The notes below the pieces were generated by a model, which was not told the origin of the DNA, did not search any database, and saw only the letters and a list, made by a program, of their open reading frames with translations. Of a DNA stretch of 26,361 bases, positions 1 through 6,674 are shown one piece after another; position 1 is the first letter of the stretch, and every line of letters starts with the position of its first letter. Source of the stretch: a virus; IMG/VR virus record IMGVR_UViG_3300034272_001023, positions 1 through 26,361 of that record. The stretch is one strand, 5' to 3'. Both the position numbers and the translations under genes were made by a program.

Positions 1-193
1 TTTCTGCTTCTTTGTCATCCATTGGAACTTTTTCACCTCGGACATAAAATCCATCTTTTGCTACACGAAGCATTTCTACGTTGCCACCGCCATTTAGTAC
101 AATACTGTTTGGGGGTGTATTTTCGCGAATCGAAATCATTGGAATAAGCTTGTCGTCAGGTATTGCACTGTACGGTAAATCGCTGATTCTCAT
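1..193 (-). CDS. Unknown phage protein, N-terminal part (runs off the window)
   Basis: About 64 codons are visible from an ATG at 193; the frame is open to the window edge, so the C-terminus is missing. The start is supported by an AGGA ribosome site in the end of the preceding gene, and the two genes abut (the TAA of the upstream gene is followed at once by this ATG). The visible protein has a segment reading NSIVLNGGGNVEMLRV followed by DGFYVRG, a pattern I associate with small conserved proteins of T4-like marine phages, but no function is known to me. It is probably translated from the same message as the tRNA-proximal small gene upstream. The existence of the gene is well supported; its role is not. 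Confidence 0.6.
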   Translation of the reverse strand, partial: MRISDLPYSAIPDDKLIPMISIRENTPPNSIVLNGGGNVEMLRVAKDGFYVRGEKVPMDDKEAE

Positions 194-400
194 TTAACTT
201 GTTCCTATAAGTTTCCAAAGAATGTCTGCGGCTTCATCATTTAAAATGAATTGTGCTTTAACCATTTCTTCATCAGGGTTTTTACTGTCTGCCCATTTGG
301 TTGTAAACTTTAATTCGTATTGCTGATTATTCAATGCCTCTATGGGCCTGAATTCTGCATACAGTTGAAAGCCACCAGTGTCTTGAATTAGTTTTTTCAT
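194..400 (-). CDS. Small unknown protein, 68 residues
   Basis: The open frame can be read upstream to 436, but that would place its first 12 codons inside the tRNA gene. I therefore take the ATG at 400 (protein begins MKKLIQDTGGFQLYAEF), which lies ten bases after the encoded CCA of the tRNA. No strong Shine-Dalgarno precedes it. The protein is soluble, with no signal peptide or membrane segment; the second half is acidic and helical (DEEMVKAQFILNDEAADILW). I do not recognise the family. It is probably carried on transcripts from the strong tRNA promoter or by read-through from the 484-residue protein gene further upstream, and is followed directly by another small gene. Confidence 0.55.
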   Translation of the reverse strand: MKKLIQDTGGFQLYAEFRPIEALNNQQYELKFTTKWADSKNPDEEMVKAQFILNDEAADILWKLIGTS

Positions 401-410
401 ATTTAAAATT

Positions 411-488
<78 letters not shown>

Positions 489-497
489 TATGGAGTT

Positions 498-526
498 ATT
501 ATATGCTAATCAGGAATTAATGTCAA
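498..526 (-). promoter_or_regulatory. Consensus sigma-70 promoter for the tRNA
   Basis: On the minus strand TTGACA (521-526) is separated by exactly 17 bases from TATAAT (498-503); both hexamers match the bacterial consensus perfectly. Transcription should start around 490, only one to three bases before the mature 5' end of the tRNA at 488. The -35 box lies four bases past the stop codon of the upstream gene. Confidence 0.82.
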
Positions 527-529
527 ATA

Positions 530-1984
530 TTATCTGCGGGCACGTGGTGTAGAGACGGTGGGAGTTTCTGGCGCTGGTTTTGACCGAGTTGGTTTTAGTC
601 CGGTTACTCCATGTGTTTTAGCGATTACTGCGCTAGGATCTACTTTTTGTAAAGTGGCTTTGGCTTTGCTTTTCCGAGCTCTTTCCTCTTTACCAAAAGT
701 AATCTTAGGTGCTACGCTGGGTGCATCAGTCCAATTATAAAGACCTGGATTTAATTCGAATTGAGCCCAATCTTTTTCTAATTGGGTTTTATCTTTGATA
801 TAGTTGTAAGTAAACGTAGGCTGATGTATAAAAAGAATACCGTCAAATCCTACACCTGTTTTCTTATCTACACTGGTGGCCATATAGTATTCATAGGTGA
901 GCATGAACCAACCTTTTCGAAATTCGTCGGGATTAAAACTGCCGTCCGATTGAATTGTATTCAAAACGTTGTTTCTCATCTCTGGCGTAGTCTTAGGATA
1001 GATGTGCTTAAGTGCTTCGTCGAACATTGCTTTCACTGATTTTTCACCAGGTTTAGCAACTTTCAATGCTGCACTTAATGCAGTAGTAGCCGCAGATCCA
1101 AAATGCAAAGGTTCGGAACTTAGGTCTACTCCTGTTGCATCCTGTAAGTAAGTCACTCCAGGTCTCTTAAGTAAACCAATCAGTTGCTTATTAAACTTTG
1201 GCCAATAAGTAGCACCATCTCCATAAGTGCCCTTTCCGCCGAATCCTTTAAGACGAGCACCCTGAGCTTTTACTTCTATCTCTCTGCCCAATACATTAAG
1301 ATCACCTGGGCTTAATTTATTAATCCCCGATCCTAAGATAAGAAAAAATGCTTCTCCATCACCTGTGTTAACTGCTGTAGTGCTAGGACTGACTTTAAAA
1401 TTAATAAGTTTAGTTTTAATATTATCTAAAACTACACTCTTGTAATTAATAAGTTTGTCGATACTACCACTTCCTGGTTTTAATAGTTCTTTAGTTTTAA
1501 TAACTCCAGCGCCTTCTAATTGAGCTGCCAAACTAACTTTATCTTCTAGTGTACCAGGTGCATTAATAAACAAATTTAAAATTCTGTCTTGATCATCCTG
1601 TTTAACAATATCTTTGGAAATGCACATAGGAATAATGTGATCCGCTAACATTGCCCTATTATAGAACGCCCAAACTTTATCTGCATCTTCGGGTTTAGTT
1701 CTCTTTAATAATTCATAGATTTGCAAGTCTGCACTTATAATATTAGACTGCTTGCCTGCTTCTTCTATGGGCGGTTCTGGATATTCGTTACTAGGCGGGG
1801 GAGTAGGATCTAATAGACTGACCAAGAAATGTTTTAGTTTTCCCAAAACGCTTTGGGGAACTTCCCCTTGCTTGATATCTTTTGCTATTTCTTTAATTTT
1901 GGGATCTTCTAGGCTAGAAGGTGCAGCAGTTAATTCTTCTGCTTCAGAAATAAGATTTATTAGTTTTCGTAGGTCGTTGGTCAT
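530..1984 (-). CDS. Putative head-packaged protein with PD-(D/E)XK nuclease-like core
   Basis: A long frame that can start at 1990 or, as I prefer, at the ATG at 1984 (484 residues). The late promoter just upstream would start RNA near 1986, so only the second ATG would be on the message. The N-terminus reads MTNDLRKLINLISE followed by AEE; LISE-A resembles the T4 capsid-targeting peptide and its prohead-protease cut after (L/I)XE. Around residues 213-241 (numbered from the first Met) E213 in a hydrophobic helix, D230 in SPGD and E239-V-K241 in GREIEVK fit the E...D...EXK arrangement of the PD-(D/E)XK nuclease fold. The C-terminal third is basic and proline/serine-rich. I do not recognise a named family; packaging and nuclease activity are inferences. 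Confidence 0.85.
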   Translation of the reverse strand: MTNDLRKLINLISEAEELTAAPSSLEDPKIKEIAKDIKQGEVPQSVLGKLKHFLVSLLDPTPPPSNEYPEPPIEEAGKQSNIISADLQIYELLKRTKPEDADKVWAFYNRAMLADHIIPMCISKDIVKQDDQDRILNLFINAPGTLEDKVSLAAQLEGAGVIKTKELLKPGSGSIDKLINYKSVVLDNIKTKLINFKVSPSTTAVNTGDGEAFFLILGSGINKLSPGDLNVLGREIEVKAQGARLKGFGGKGTYGDGATYWPKFNKQLIGLLKRPGVTYLQDATGVDLSSEPLHFGSAATTALSAALKVAKPGEKSVKAMFDEALKHIYPKTTPEMRNNVLNTIQSDGSFNPDEFRKGWFMLTYEYYMATSVDKKTGVGFDGILFIHQPTFTYNYIKDKTQLEKDWAQFELNPGLYNWTDAPSVAPKITFGKEERARKSKAKATLQKVDPSAVIAKTHGVTGLKPTRSKPAPETPTVSTPRARR

Positions 1985-1991
1985 GATCATA

Positions 1992-1998
1992 TATTTAT
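1992..1998 (-). promoter_or_regulatory. T4-type late promoter box for the 484-residue protein at 530-1984
   Basis: ATAAATA on the minus strand, matching the core of the T4 late promoter TATAAATA. With the usual spacing the start of transcription falls at about 1986, two bases before the ATG at 1984, giving an essentially leaderless message. Confidence 0.5.
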
Positions 1999-2036
1999 TT
2001 TTAATTCTAATATCAGTTTAGATGTTGCAACGCAAC

Positions 2037-2043
2037 ATAAATA
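2037..2043 (+). promoter_or_regulatory. T4-type late promoter box for the small plus-strand genes
   Basis: CATAAATA on the plus strand, preceded five bases upstream by TTGCAA within the inverted repeat TGTTGC-AAC-GCAACA. Expected transcription start is near 2049, giving a leader of about 38 bases to the ATG at 2087. It is divergent from the late box at 1992-1998. Confidence 0.5.
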
Positions 2044-2045
2044 CT

Positions 2046-2075
2046 AGTAGAAACACTAATAGTGGAAACACTGAT
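2046..2075 (+). repeat. Two tandem 15-base repeats in the leader of the small-gene cluster
   Basis: AGTAGAAACACTAAT is followed directly by AGTGGAAACACTGAT (13 of 15 bases identical). They fill the leader between the predicted late promoter and the ribosome site AAAGGA of the first small gene. Confidence 0.6.
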
Positions 2076-2086
2076 AAAGGAATAAC

Positions 2087-2245
2087 ATGAACTTTTTAAA
2101 ATGGATCAAAAGTCTTTTTAAAGACACATCTTATCAAGACAACATAGAATCTTATATTTTAAGTAAACAACCCAAAAGTGCAGCCGAAATAGAATTTTGG
2201 ATTAGACACTATGACTATCAAACTGCTAGGAGAAATTTTATATGA
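2087..2245 (+). CDS. Small protein of 52 residues, first of a three-gene overlap cluster
   Basis: ATG at 2087 is preceded by AAAGGA with five bases spacing, a good ribosome site. The product starts MNFLKWIKSLFKD and continues with a conserved-looking segment, SYILSKQPKSAAEIEFWIR. It has an amphipathic N-terminal helix followed by a helical body ending HYDYQTARRNFI. I associate short proteins with a 'YL..K.P....E.E.W.R.Y' pattern with aquatic phages and bacteria, but know no function. The TGA stop overlaps the next ATG (ATGA), suggesting translational coupling. Too short to prove by coding statistics alone, but the ribosome site and the chained overlaps support it. Confidence 0.65.
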   Translation: MNFLKWIKSLFKDTSYQDNIESYILSKQPKSAAEIEFWIRHYDYQTARRNFI

Positions 2246-2346
2246 AAATCGCAACCAAACTCTGGAATTTTTTAATAGGGTGGGCCGAAATAATTGCCGA
2301 AAGCAAGAAAAATGCAATCAAGCGAGGATACAATGGATACTACTAA
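2242..2346 (+). CDS. Very small protein of 34 residues
   Basis: Begins at the ATG overlapping the stop of the previous gene by four bases (ATGA), so it is probably translated by re-initiation. The product starts MKIATKLWNFLIGWAEIIAE and ends KRGYNGYY: one amphipathic helix with a basic, tyrosine-rich tail. It could associate with a membrane surface or a partner protein; no family is recognised with confidence. Its last 14 bases overlap the next gene in a different frame. Confidence 0.5.
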   Translation: MKIATKLWNFLIGWAEIIAESKKNAIKRGYNGYY

Positions 2347-2410
2347 TTGGCTTCCAATGACTGATGAAGATTGGGATTGGGTAAACTACGGTAAATTACC
2401 TAAGAAATAA
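2333..2410 (+). CDS. Very small protein of 25 residues
   Basis: ATG at 2333 has GAGGA four bases upstream, lying inside the coding region of the 34-residue gene. The product begins MDTTNWLPMTDEDWDWVNYG and is acidic and rich in tryptophan (three Trp in 25 residues). The stop at 2408-2410 is one base from the end of the convergent nucleotidyltransferase gene at 2412. The good ribosome site and the tight packing argue for a real gene; the length prevents certainty. Confidence 0.42.
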   Translation: MDTTNWLPMTDEDWDWVNYGKLPKK

Positions 2411-2411
2411 T

Positions 2412-3176
2412 TTACCGTCGTTCTATATCTTCTTCGATACAGTTTTCGCCGTATTGAATTTCAATCAACTTCAGTGGCTTATCTGTTTCATTGCACAGCA
2501 TATGCCATTCATTATTGTCGATAAATGTACTTTGATGCACTTTTAAACTACATTTTAAATCGTGATCTGTACTACTAGCGTCTAAAGTGTACACAGTAGC
2601 TTCGCCTTGGGCTACAAACCAAAATTCTGATCTTTTTTCGTGCCGTTGCATACTTAAACAAGTTTTAGGTGCAACTGTAAGCTCTTTAAGTTTGGTGCCC
2701 GGGCCGCAAGTGTGCAAAATTCTATAATAGCCCCAAGTACGAGATGTTTTAGGCGCTTTCCATTCCTCAAGAATCCAACTTGAAGAATTTAATTTGTTTT
2801 CGCCGCCTACACCAAATACAAATTCTAAATTATTGTCCTGGCAGGCCATTTCTGGAATATTATCTTTGGTTCTGTCTCCGCCATTGGCAAAAATAATTTT
2901 AGCATCCGGATATACTGATCTTACTCTTAAAATAGCATCTATACTAGATCCGTCGTCATCTTCAAATTCGTAGACAAAATCCACTACCTTTAAATTATCG
3001 ATGATAGCAGCTCGCTCTGCCCATGGCATAAATGCCCGACCTTTTTTACGCTGCAACCAAGCATCGCTGTTAACACCAACAACTAAAATGTCACCCAATG
3101 ATTTGGCAGCTTTAAAATATTCAATGTGCCCAGAATGAACTGGGTCAAATCCACCTGTTACTAATACAATATTCAT
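2412..3176 (-). CDS. Nucleotidyltransferase fused to a mannose-6-phosphate isomerase type II-like cupin
   Basis: 254 residues in two domains. Residues 1-145 form a cytidylyltransferase-like Rossmann domain with GGFDPVHSGH (HxGH at 14-17), of the kind seen in HldE/RfaE C-terminal and glycerol-phosphate cytidylyltransferase domains. Residues 148-254 resemble the C-terminal cupin of ManC/AlgA-type enzymes: WGYYRILH, SMQRHEKRSEFW, NEWHML and LIEIQYGENCIEEDI follow that family closely. The likely role is making or altering an activated sugar or polyol phosphate, for example for surface glycans; the substrate cannot be read from the sequence. It is the last gene of the gp32-uvsX-uvsY operon, starting eight bases after uvsY, with only a weak ribosome site. 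The fusion order is unusual. Confidence 0.88.
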   Translation of the reverse strand: MNIVLVTGGFDPVHSGHIEYFKAAKSLGDILVVGVNSDAWLQRKKGRAFMPWAERAAIIDNLKVVDFVYEFEDDDGSSIDAILRVRSVYPDAKIIFANGGDRTKDNIPEMACQDNNLEFVFGVGGENKLNSSSWILEEWKAPKTSRTWGYYRILHTCGPGTKLKELTVAPKTCLSMQRHEKRSEFWFVAQGEATVYTLDASSTDHDLKCSLKVHQSTFIDNNEWHMLCNETDKPLKLIEIQYGENCIEEDIERR

Positions 3177-3184
3177 ATTGTTAC

Positions 3185-3637
3185 TTATAAAGTGATATCT
3201 TCCATACCCGCGGTTCTGAGTCTGCTGACATGTCCTAACATAAAGTTTTTACTTTCCAGGCCTTTCATCAGACCCAACCACTTATTCCGAACTAACGCAA
3301 CTTCATTGATGATTGTCTCAAAATCAATGACTTCATCTTCTCCGTCTACGTATTTTTCAGCATCCCTGCTAGTTAATGCTCTTGGATAATTTTCAAGATA
3401 TTTCTGAAAATGTTTTTTTCTAATTTTTCTTAATTGCAGATTAAGATACTGTAGTACCGCTTCGATTTCTTGTAACTGATTAAATCTCTGTTCTGTAATG
3501 CCAGGCAACGATGCAACATTCTTTTCTAAGTTACCTTTAATATTGCACTCAAATTTAGCCTGTATCAACTCATCCTCATAATAATTTATGAAGGCGGGAA
3601 TATTACCCATGTCGGATACTACTTTATTATACCACAT
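3185..3637 (-). CDS. uvsY: UvsY-like recombination mediator
   Basis: 150 residues, near the 137 of T4 UvsY. The C-terminal part NKWLGLMKGLESKNFMLGHVSRLRTAG lines up by eye with the T4 UvsY end, where a Trp-containing helix is followed by a 'short helix - I.H....R' finish. The middle is basic and helical (LQLRKIRKKHFQKYLE), fitting single-strand DNA and gp32 contact. In T4, UvsY loads UvsX recombinase on gp32-covered DNA. Here it lies in the same operon as both partners, which supports the call more than sequence alone. Its ATG overlaps the stop of the small acidic protein gene (TAATG), implying coupling. Confidence 0.78.
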   Translation of the reverse strand: MWYNKVVSDMGNIPAFINYYEDELIQAKFECNIKGNLEKNVASLPGITEQRFNQLQEIEAVLQYLNLQLRKIRKKHFQKYLENYPRALTSRDAEKYVDGEDEVIDFETIINEVALVRNKWLGLMKGLESKNFMLGHVSRLRTAGMEDITL

Positions 3638-3867
3638 TATTCTTCGTAATCTTCATCGGTTTCATCTTCTTCGTAATTTCCGGCGTATTCGTCAAAACTA
3701 CGTTTAGTGTATGCATCAGTTACACTAAATTCTTTAAGCTCTATATCCCCCAATAAATCGACAAGTATGCTCATCAAATTGTCTGATGCTTCTTGTCTAT
3801 CTTTTTGAGGAATATATTGTTTTAATATAGAATAAACTTCTACTAATGTGTCTGTTTCGATTGTCAT
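3637..3867 (-). CDS. Small acidic protein of unknown function, 76 residues
   Basis: Starts MTIETDTLVEVYSILKQYIPQ with AGGA upstream of the ATG. The N-terminal two thirds are helical; the last 20 residues are strongly acidic (NYEEDETDEDYEE). The stop overlaps the uvsY start by TAATG. A short acidic partner next to uvsY could bind a DNA-binding protein of the operon, but that is a guess. I do not recognise the family. Confidence 0.7.
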   Translation of the reverse strand: MTIETDTLVEVYSILKQYIPQKDRQEASDNLMSILVDLLGDIELKEFSVTDAYTKRSFDEYAGNYEEDETDEDYEE

Positions 3868-3875
3868 TTTTATTC

Positions 3876-4790
3876 CTATTGATTAAGGGTGAATAGTTTT
3901 CTTTCCATTCGCAGATTTGCACAAGACTTTATGCATAATGGACGCGGAGTCGTTTTAATTTCATATTCTATATCCAATGGTACTGTTTCTTCAATAGTAT
4001 CAAATAAAACACTTTTATGTTCAGGGTACACAGAATCGAAGTGACAACAAAGTGTATATTTTCCCGATGCAGTAATATATAGTCCAGGTGCTTTAAGGTG
4101 AGCACAATTTTCAAAAACTAATTTTGGTGTATATTCTCTATAATTCAATTCGCTGTTCTTAGACCAAGGAATCAAATCATATTCTTGGCCGGTAATATAA
4201 TGTTTAGCAGTTATAGGATTTCTAACTCCTTCGATTATTTCGAATTTTTTAAATCCTATTTTTTTTGCTAGTTTAATACAATCTCGAATTTGATGTTCAT
4301 TGTGCTTAAAAGGAATAAACTGCCATATAGCATTTCCGCCTGCTGCAATAAATTCGCGGGCGTTTTCAATTACTTTATTAAAATCCGTTGCTTGTCTATA
4401 TAAACTGTGTGTATCTTCTAAACCGTCTAATCCAAACCAAATTTCATGTGAATAATTTGATAGTTTATTTCCTAAAGTTTTCCACCATGTTGCATTTCTT
4501 AAACTGCCATTAGTATGAATTTGTAAATGGTAAGATTTTGTAGTCAAGTCATCAATTACTTGATCAAATTGATTATGCATCAACGGATCACCAAATCTTC
4601 CACATAGTTGCACCCTATTAAGATTTGGCAATTTGTCTACTGCATAGTTTAATTTACTTAAATCTAAGTTAGTTGGATCTACTCCTGATCGTAATCCGTA
4701 ACCATTTAAATTTCTAGGGCATCCAGGACACCAAGCATTACACTTAGAGCTTAATTCTACATGCAATGTCAAAATGTCAGTCAATTTCAT
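3876..4790 (-). CDS. Radical SAM enzyme with SPASM-like C-terminal cysteines
   Basis: 304 residues. CNAWCPGC gives C17-x3-C21-x2-C24, the [4Fe-4S]/S-adenosylmethionine site of the radical SAM superfamily. QLCGRFGDPL (61-70) sits where the 'GGEP' strand is expected, and HTNGS (92-96) and the FGLDG segment (119-123) follow the TIM-barrel pattern. C-terminal cysteines C229, C248, C249, C286 and C290 (ENC, LCC, CIKSC) suggest an auxiliary cluster of the SPASM/twitch type. Such enzymes modify peptides or small molecules; the substrate is not visible. It lies seven bases after uvsX and before the small acidic gene and uvsY, in one operon. Family call firm, function open. Confidence 0.9.
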   Translation of the reverse strand: MKLTDILTLHVELSSKCNAWCPGCPRNLNGYGLRSGVDPTNLDLSKLNYAVDKLPNLNRVQLCGRFGDPLMHNQFDQVIDDLTTKSYHLQIHTNGSLRNATWWKTLGNKLSNYSHEIWFGLDGLEDTHSLYRQATDFNKVIENAREFIAAGGNAIWQFIPFKHNEHQIRDCIKLAKKIGFKKFEIIEGVRNPITAKHYITGQEYDLIPWSKNSELNYREYTPKLVFENCAHLKAPGLYITASGKYTLCCHFDSVYPEHKSVLFDTIEETVPLDIEYEIKTTPRPLCIKSCANLRMERKLFTLNQ

Positions 4791-4797
4791 TGTGTAC

Positions 4798-5853
4798 TTA
4801 TTCTTCTGCTGTGGTAGTAACTAATCTATGCGGATTGGCAACATAGTCTTGCATAACTTTGTCCAAATTACCATCGTCGTTACGCTCCCACGCTTTACGG
4901 AATTGTTTAATCACTGTACCGTCTACTAGCGTATATTTAAGACTGTTGCCTTCTTTTTGCAATAAACTTTTTCCCTCAAACATGTCAACAAGTCCGCTAT
5001 AAGGATTCATGCCAGTTTCGTAGGGTATCTTAATCTGTACACTTTCAAAAGGTTTAGCATAACGTGTTTTCATGATCTTACAACCTGCACGAATACCTTT
5101 GACCTGCGTAATCTTGTTGCCGTCTTCGTCTTCTTTCAACTTCATCTTCTTCATTGCAACAACAATAGAACTCGCATAGATAAAGCCTTGTCCGCCACTG
5201 ATCTTGTCATCTGGATCAAACATGTCTTGGCTTGCGTATGTGTGATTGGTTGCAACTAATCCAATATTCAAATCACCAAATTGGTTAACACAATTACGTA
5301 CCAGTGAAGTTAATGCCTTGGGCTTTCGGCCCATGTCGCCTTTCATATCACCTGCTTCAAATTGATTAACATCAGTTGGCGTTAACAGCATACCTAAGCT
5401 ATCCATTACAAATAAAACTTTTGGCCTTTCTGCTTCCGCTAAAGTTTTGTATTCTTTTACAAATTCGCTGATCATCTTAGCTACATCGTCGATCATAGCC
5501 ATATTAAGTTTTAGCAACTTATCGTCGGCAGTATCTACGCCAAGAGCATGTAGCCACTTTTCGTCGAGTGCATTTTCTGTATCAATCAAGATAGGAAAAA
5601 TTCCTTGTTGTTGTGCATTCTTAATTAAATTGCCGGAACAAATAAAACTTTTTCCGGCACCAGATTCGCCAGCAAATACAGTAACTTTGCCCAGGGGAAT
5701 CCCTTTATGAAAATCTCCGCTTACAAGATAGTTCAATGCATAGTTACCTGTACTGATCCATGTGTCCGGGTCTCTGAATCCAACGCTGATACCATCAATA
5801 CTTTTAGTAATATTTTTTCTAAATTTACTTACATCAAAAGGTTTTGTTGCCAT
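4798..5853 (-). CDS. uvsX: UvsX recombinase (RecA family)
   Basis: 351 residues, close to the 391 of T4 UvsX. Walker A is GESGAGKS at 62-69; Walker B is the strand VLFVMDSLGML near 145-155. NHTYASQDMFDPDDKISGGQGFIYASS fits the DNA-binding loop 2 region of phage RecA proteins, and TRYAKPFE is typical of UvsX. It carries out strand exchange for recombination-dependent replication and repair with gp32 and UvsY, both in this operon. AAGGAATAACT before the ATG is a good ribosome site. It starts two bases after the upstream gene's stop. Confidence 0.96.
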   Translation of the reverse strand: MATKPFDVSKFRKNITKSIDGISVGFRDPDTWISTGNYALNYLVSGDFHKGIPLGKVTVFAGESGAGKSFICSGNLIKNAQQQGIFPILIDTENALDEKWLHALGVDTADDKLLKLNMAMIDDVAKMISEFVKEYKTLAEAERPKVLFVMDSLGMLLTPTDVNQFEAGDMKGDMGRKPKALTSLVRNCVNQFGDLNIGLVATNHTYASQDMFDPDDKISGGQGFIYASSIVVAMKKMKLKEDEDGNKITQVKGIRAGCKIMKTRYAKPFESVQIKIPYETGMNPYSGLVDMFEGKSLLQKEGNSLKYTLVDGTVIKQFRKAWERNDDGNLDKVMQDYVANPHRLVTTTAEE

Positions 5854-5855
5854 AG

Positions 5856-6674
5856 TTATTCCTTAATTTTTATTTCTTTAATAAATTTAAACTTCTGTAT
5901 TTTACAGAAGCTATCTTTTAAATCCAATACTCTTCCCAGAGGTATTTTTCCATGTCCTAATTTTTTATCATTAGGGTCAATATTATTATTTTTTAAAAAG
6001 TCTACGTAATCCAAATTTGACAAAGGATCGTAATCGTAAAAAAATAGTGTAATGTCACCACTATAATAGTGAAGATTTTTAAATCCTTTATAATCGACGC
6101 TTAATCCATCTTTATACAAATCGTAAAAATCTTTACCTAGTTCAGCATAATTTACAAACATTACCCCGGGGTCTAATTTAAATTCACAATAATTATAATC
6201 AGACTCAATCATTGATATTCGCCTATATTGATTTTTATTAAATCTAACAGTGAATCTATTTAATTGATCTTTTTGTTTTTCAATTCGATGAACGTAAAAA
6301 TTTAATTCTCGTATTGCTTGTTTAAGTTCATCTGACGCAATAGAAAATAAACGGGTGGGCTTACCGAACTCTCCACTTAGCTGTTCGAATTTTGTATGTA
6401 GGTAATTAAAATATTCCTGCGATTGAGTCTCGAGGTCGGATCTTAACTCAATAAAATTTTTTAAATACCGATTTATCACGACACAAGCATTATATAATTT
6501 TTCACCTGCCTCACGAAGAGATAGTAAGCCCGAAAAAGATTCTTCTTGATCTATTTCACAGTTGTCTAAGCACCATTGAAATTCTTCAGTCCATTTACGG
6601 ACAAATTCATTATCAAAGAGCAGAATATCAAAAGACACCTCTCCCGAGGTGCCTAGAACAACCGTTAGTTTCAT
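5856..6674 (-). CDS. Unknown 272-residue protein between gp32 and uvsX
   Basis: The start codon overlaps the gp32 stop (TAATG), so translation is probably coupled to gp32. N-terminal residues MKLTVVLGTSGEVSFDILLFDNEFVRKW look like a beta-rich opening; the middle (70-150) is helical with a charged, possibly coiled-coil stretch (RIEKQKDQLNRFTVRFNKNQYRR), and the C-terminal half is rich in Tyr, Phe and Asp. No nucleotide-binding or catalytic motif is visible. In T4 the gp32 neighbour is gp59, the helicase loader, but I see no convincing similarity. Operon position suggests a replication or recombination accessory role. Confidence 0.8.
   Translation of the reverse strand: MKLTVVLGTSGEVSFDILLFDNEFVRKWTEEFQWCLDNCEIDQEESFSGLLSLREAGEKLYNACVVINRYLKNFIELRSDLETQSQEYFNYLHTKFEQLSGEFGKPTRLFSIASDELKQAIRELNFYVHRIEKQKDQLNRFTVRFNKNQYRRISMIESDYNYCEFKLDPGVMFVNYAELGKDFYDLYKDGLSVDYKGFKNLHYYSGDITLFFYDYDPLSNLDYVDFLKNNNIDPNDKKLGHGKIPLGRVLDLKDSFCKIQKFKFIKEIKIKE

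Noticed and set aside
5856-6674. Assignment as gp59 helicase loader
   Set aside because: Position next to gp32 fits, but no sequence pattern of gp59 could be recognised.
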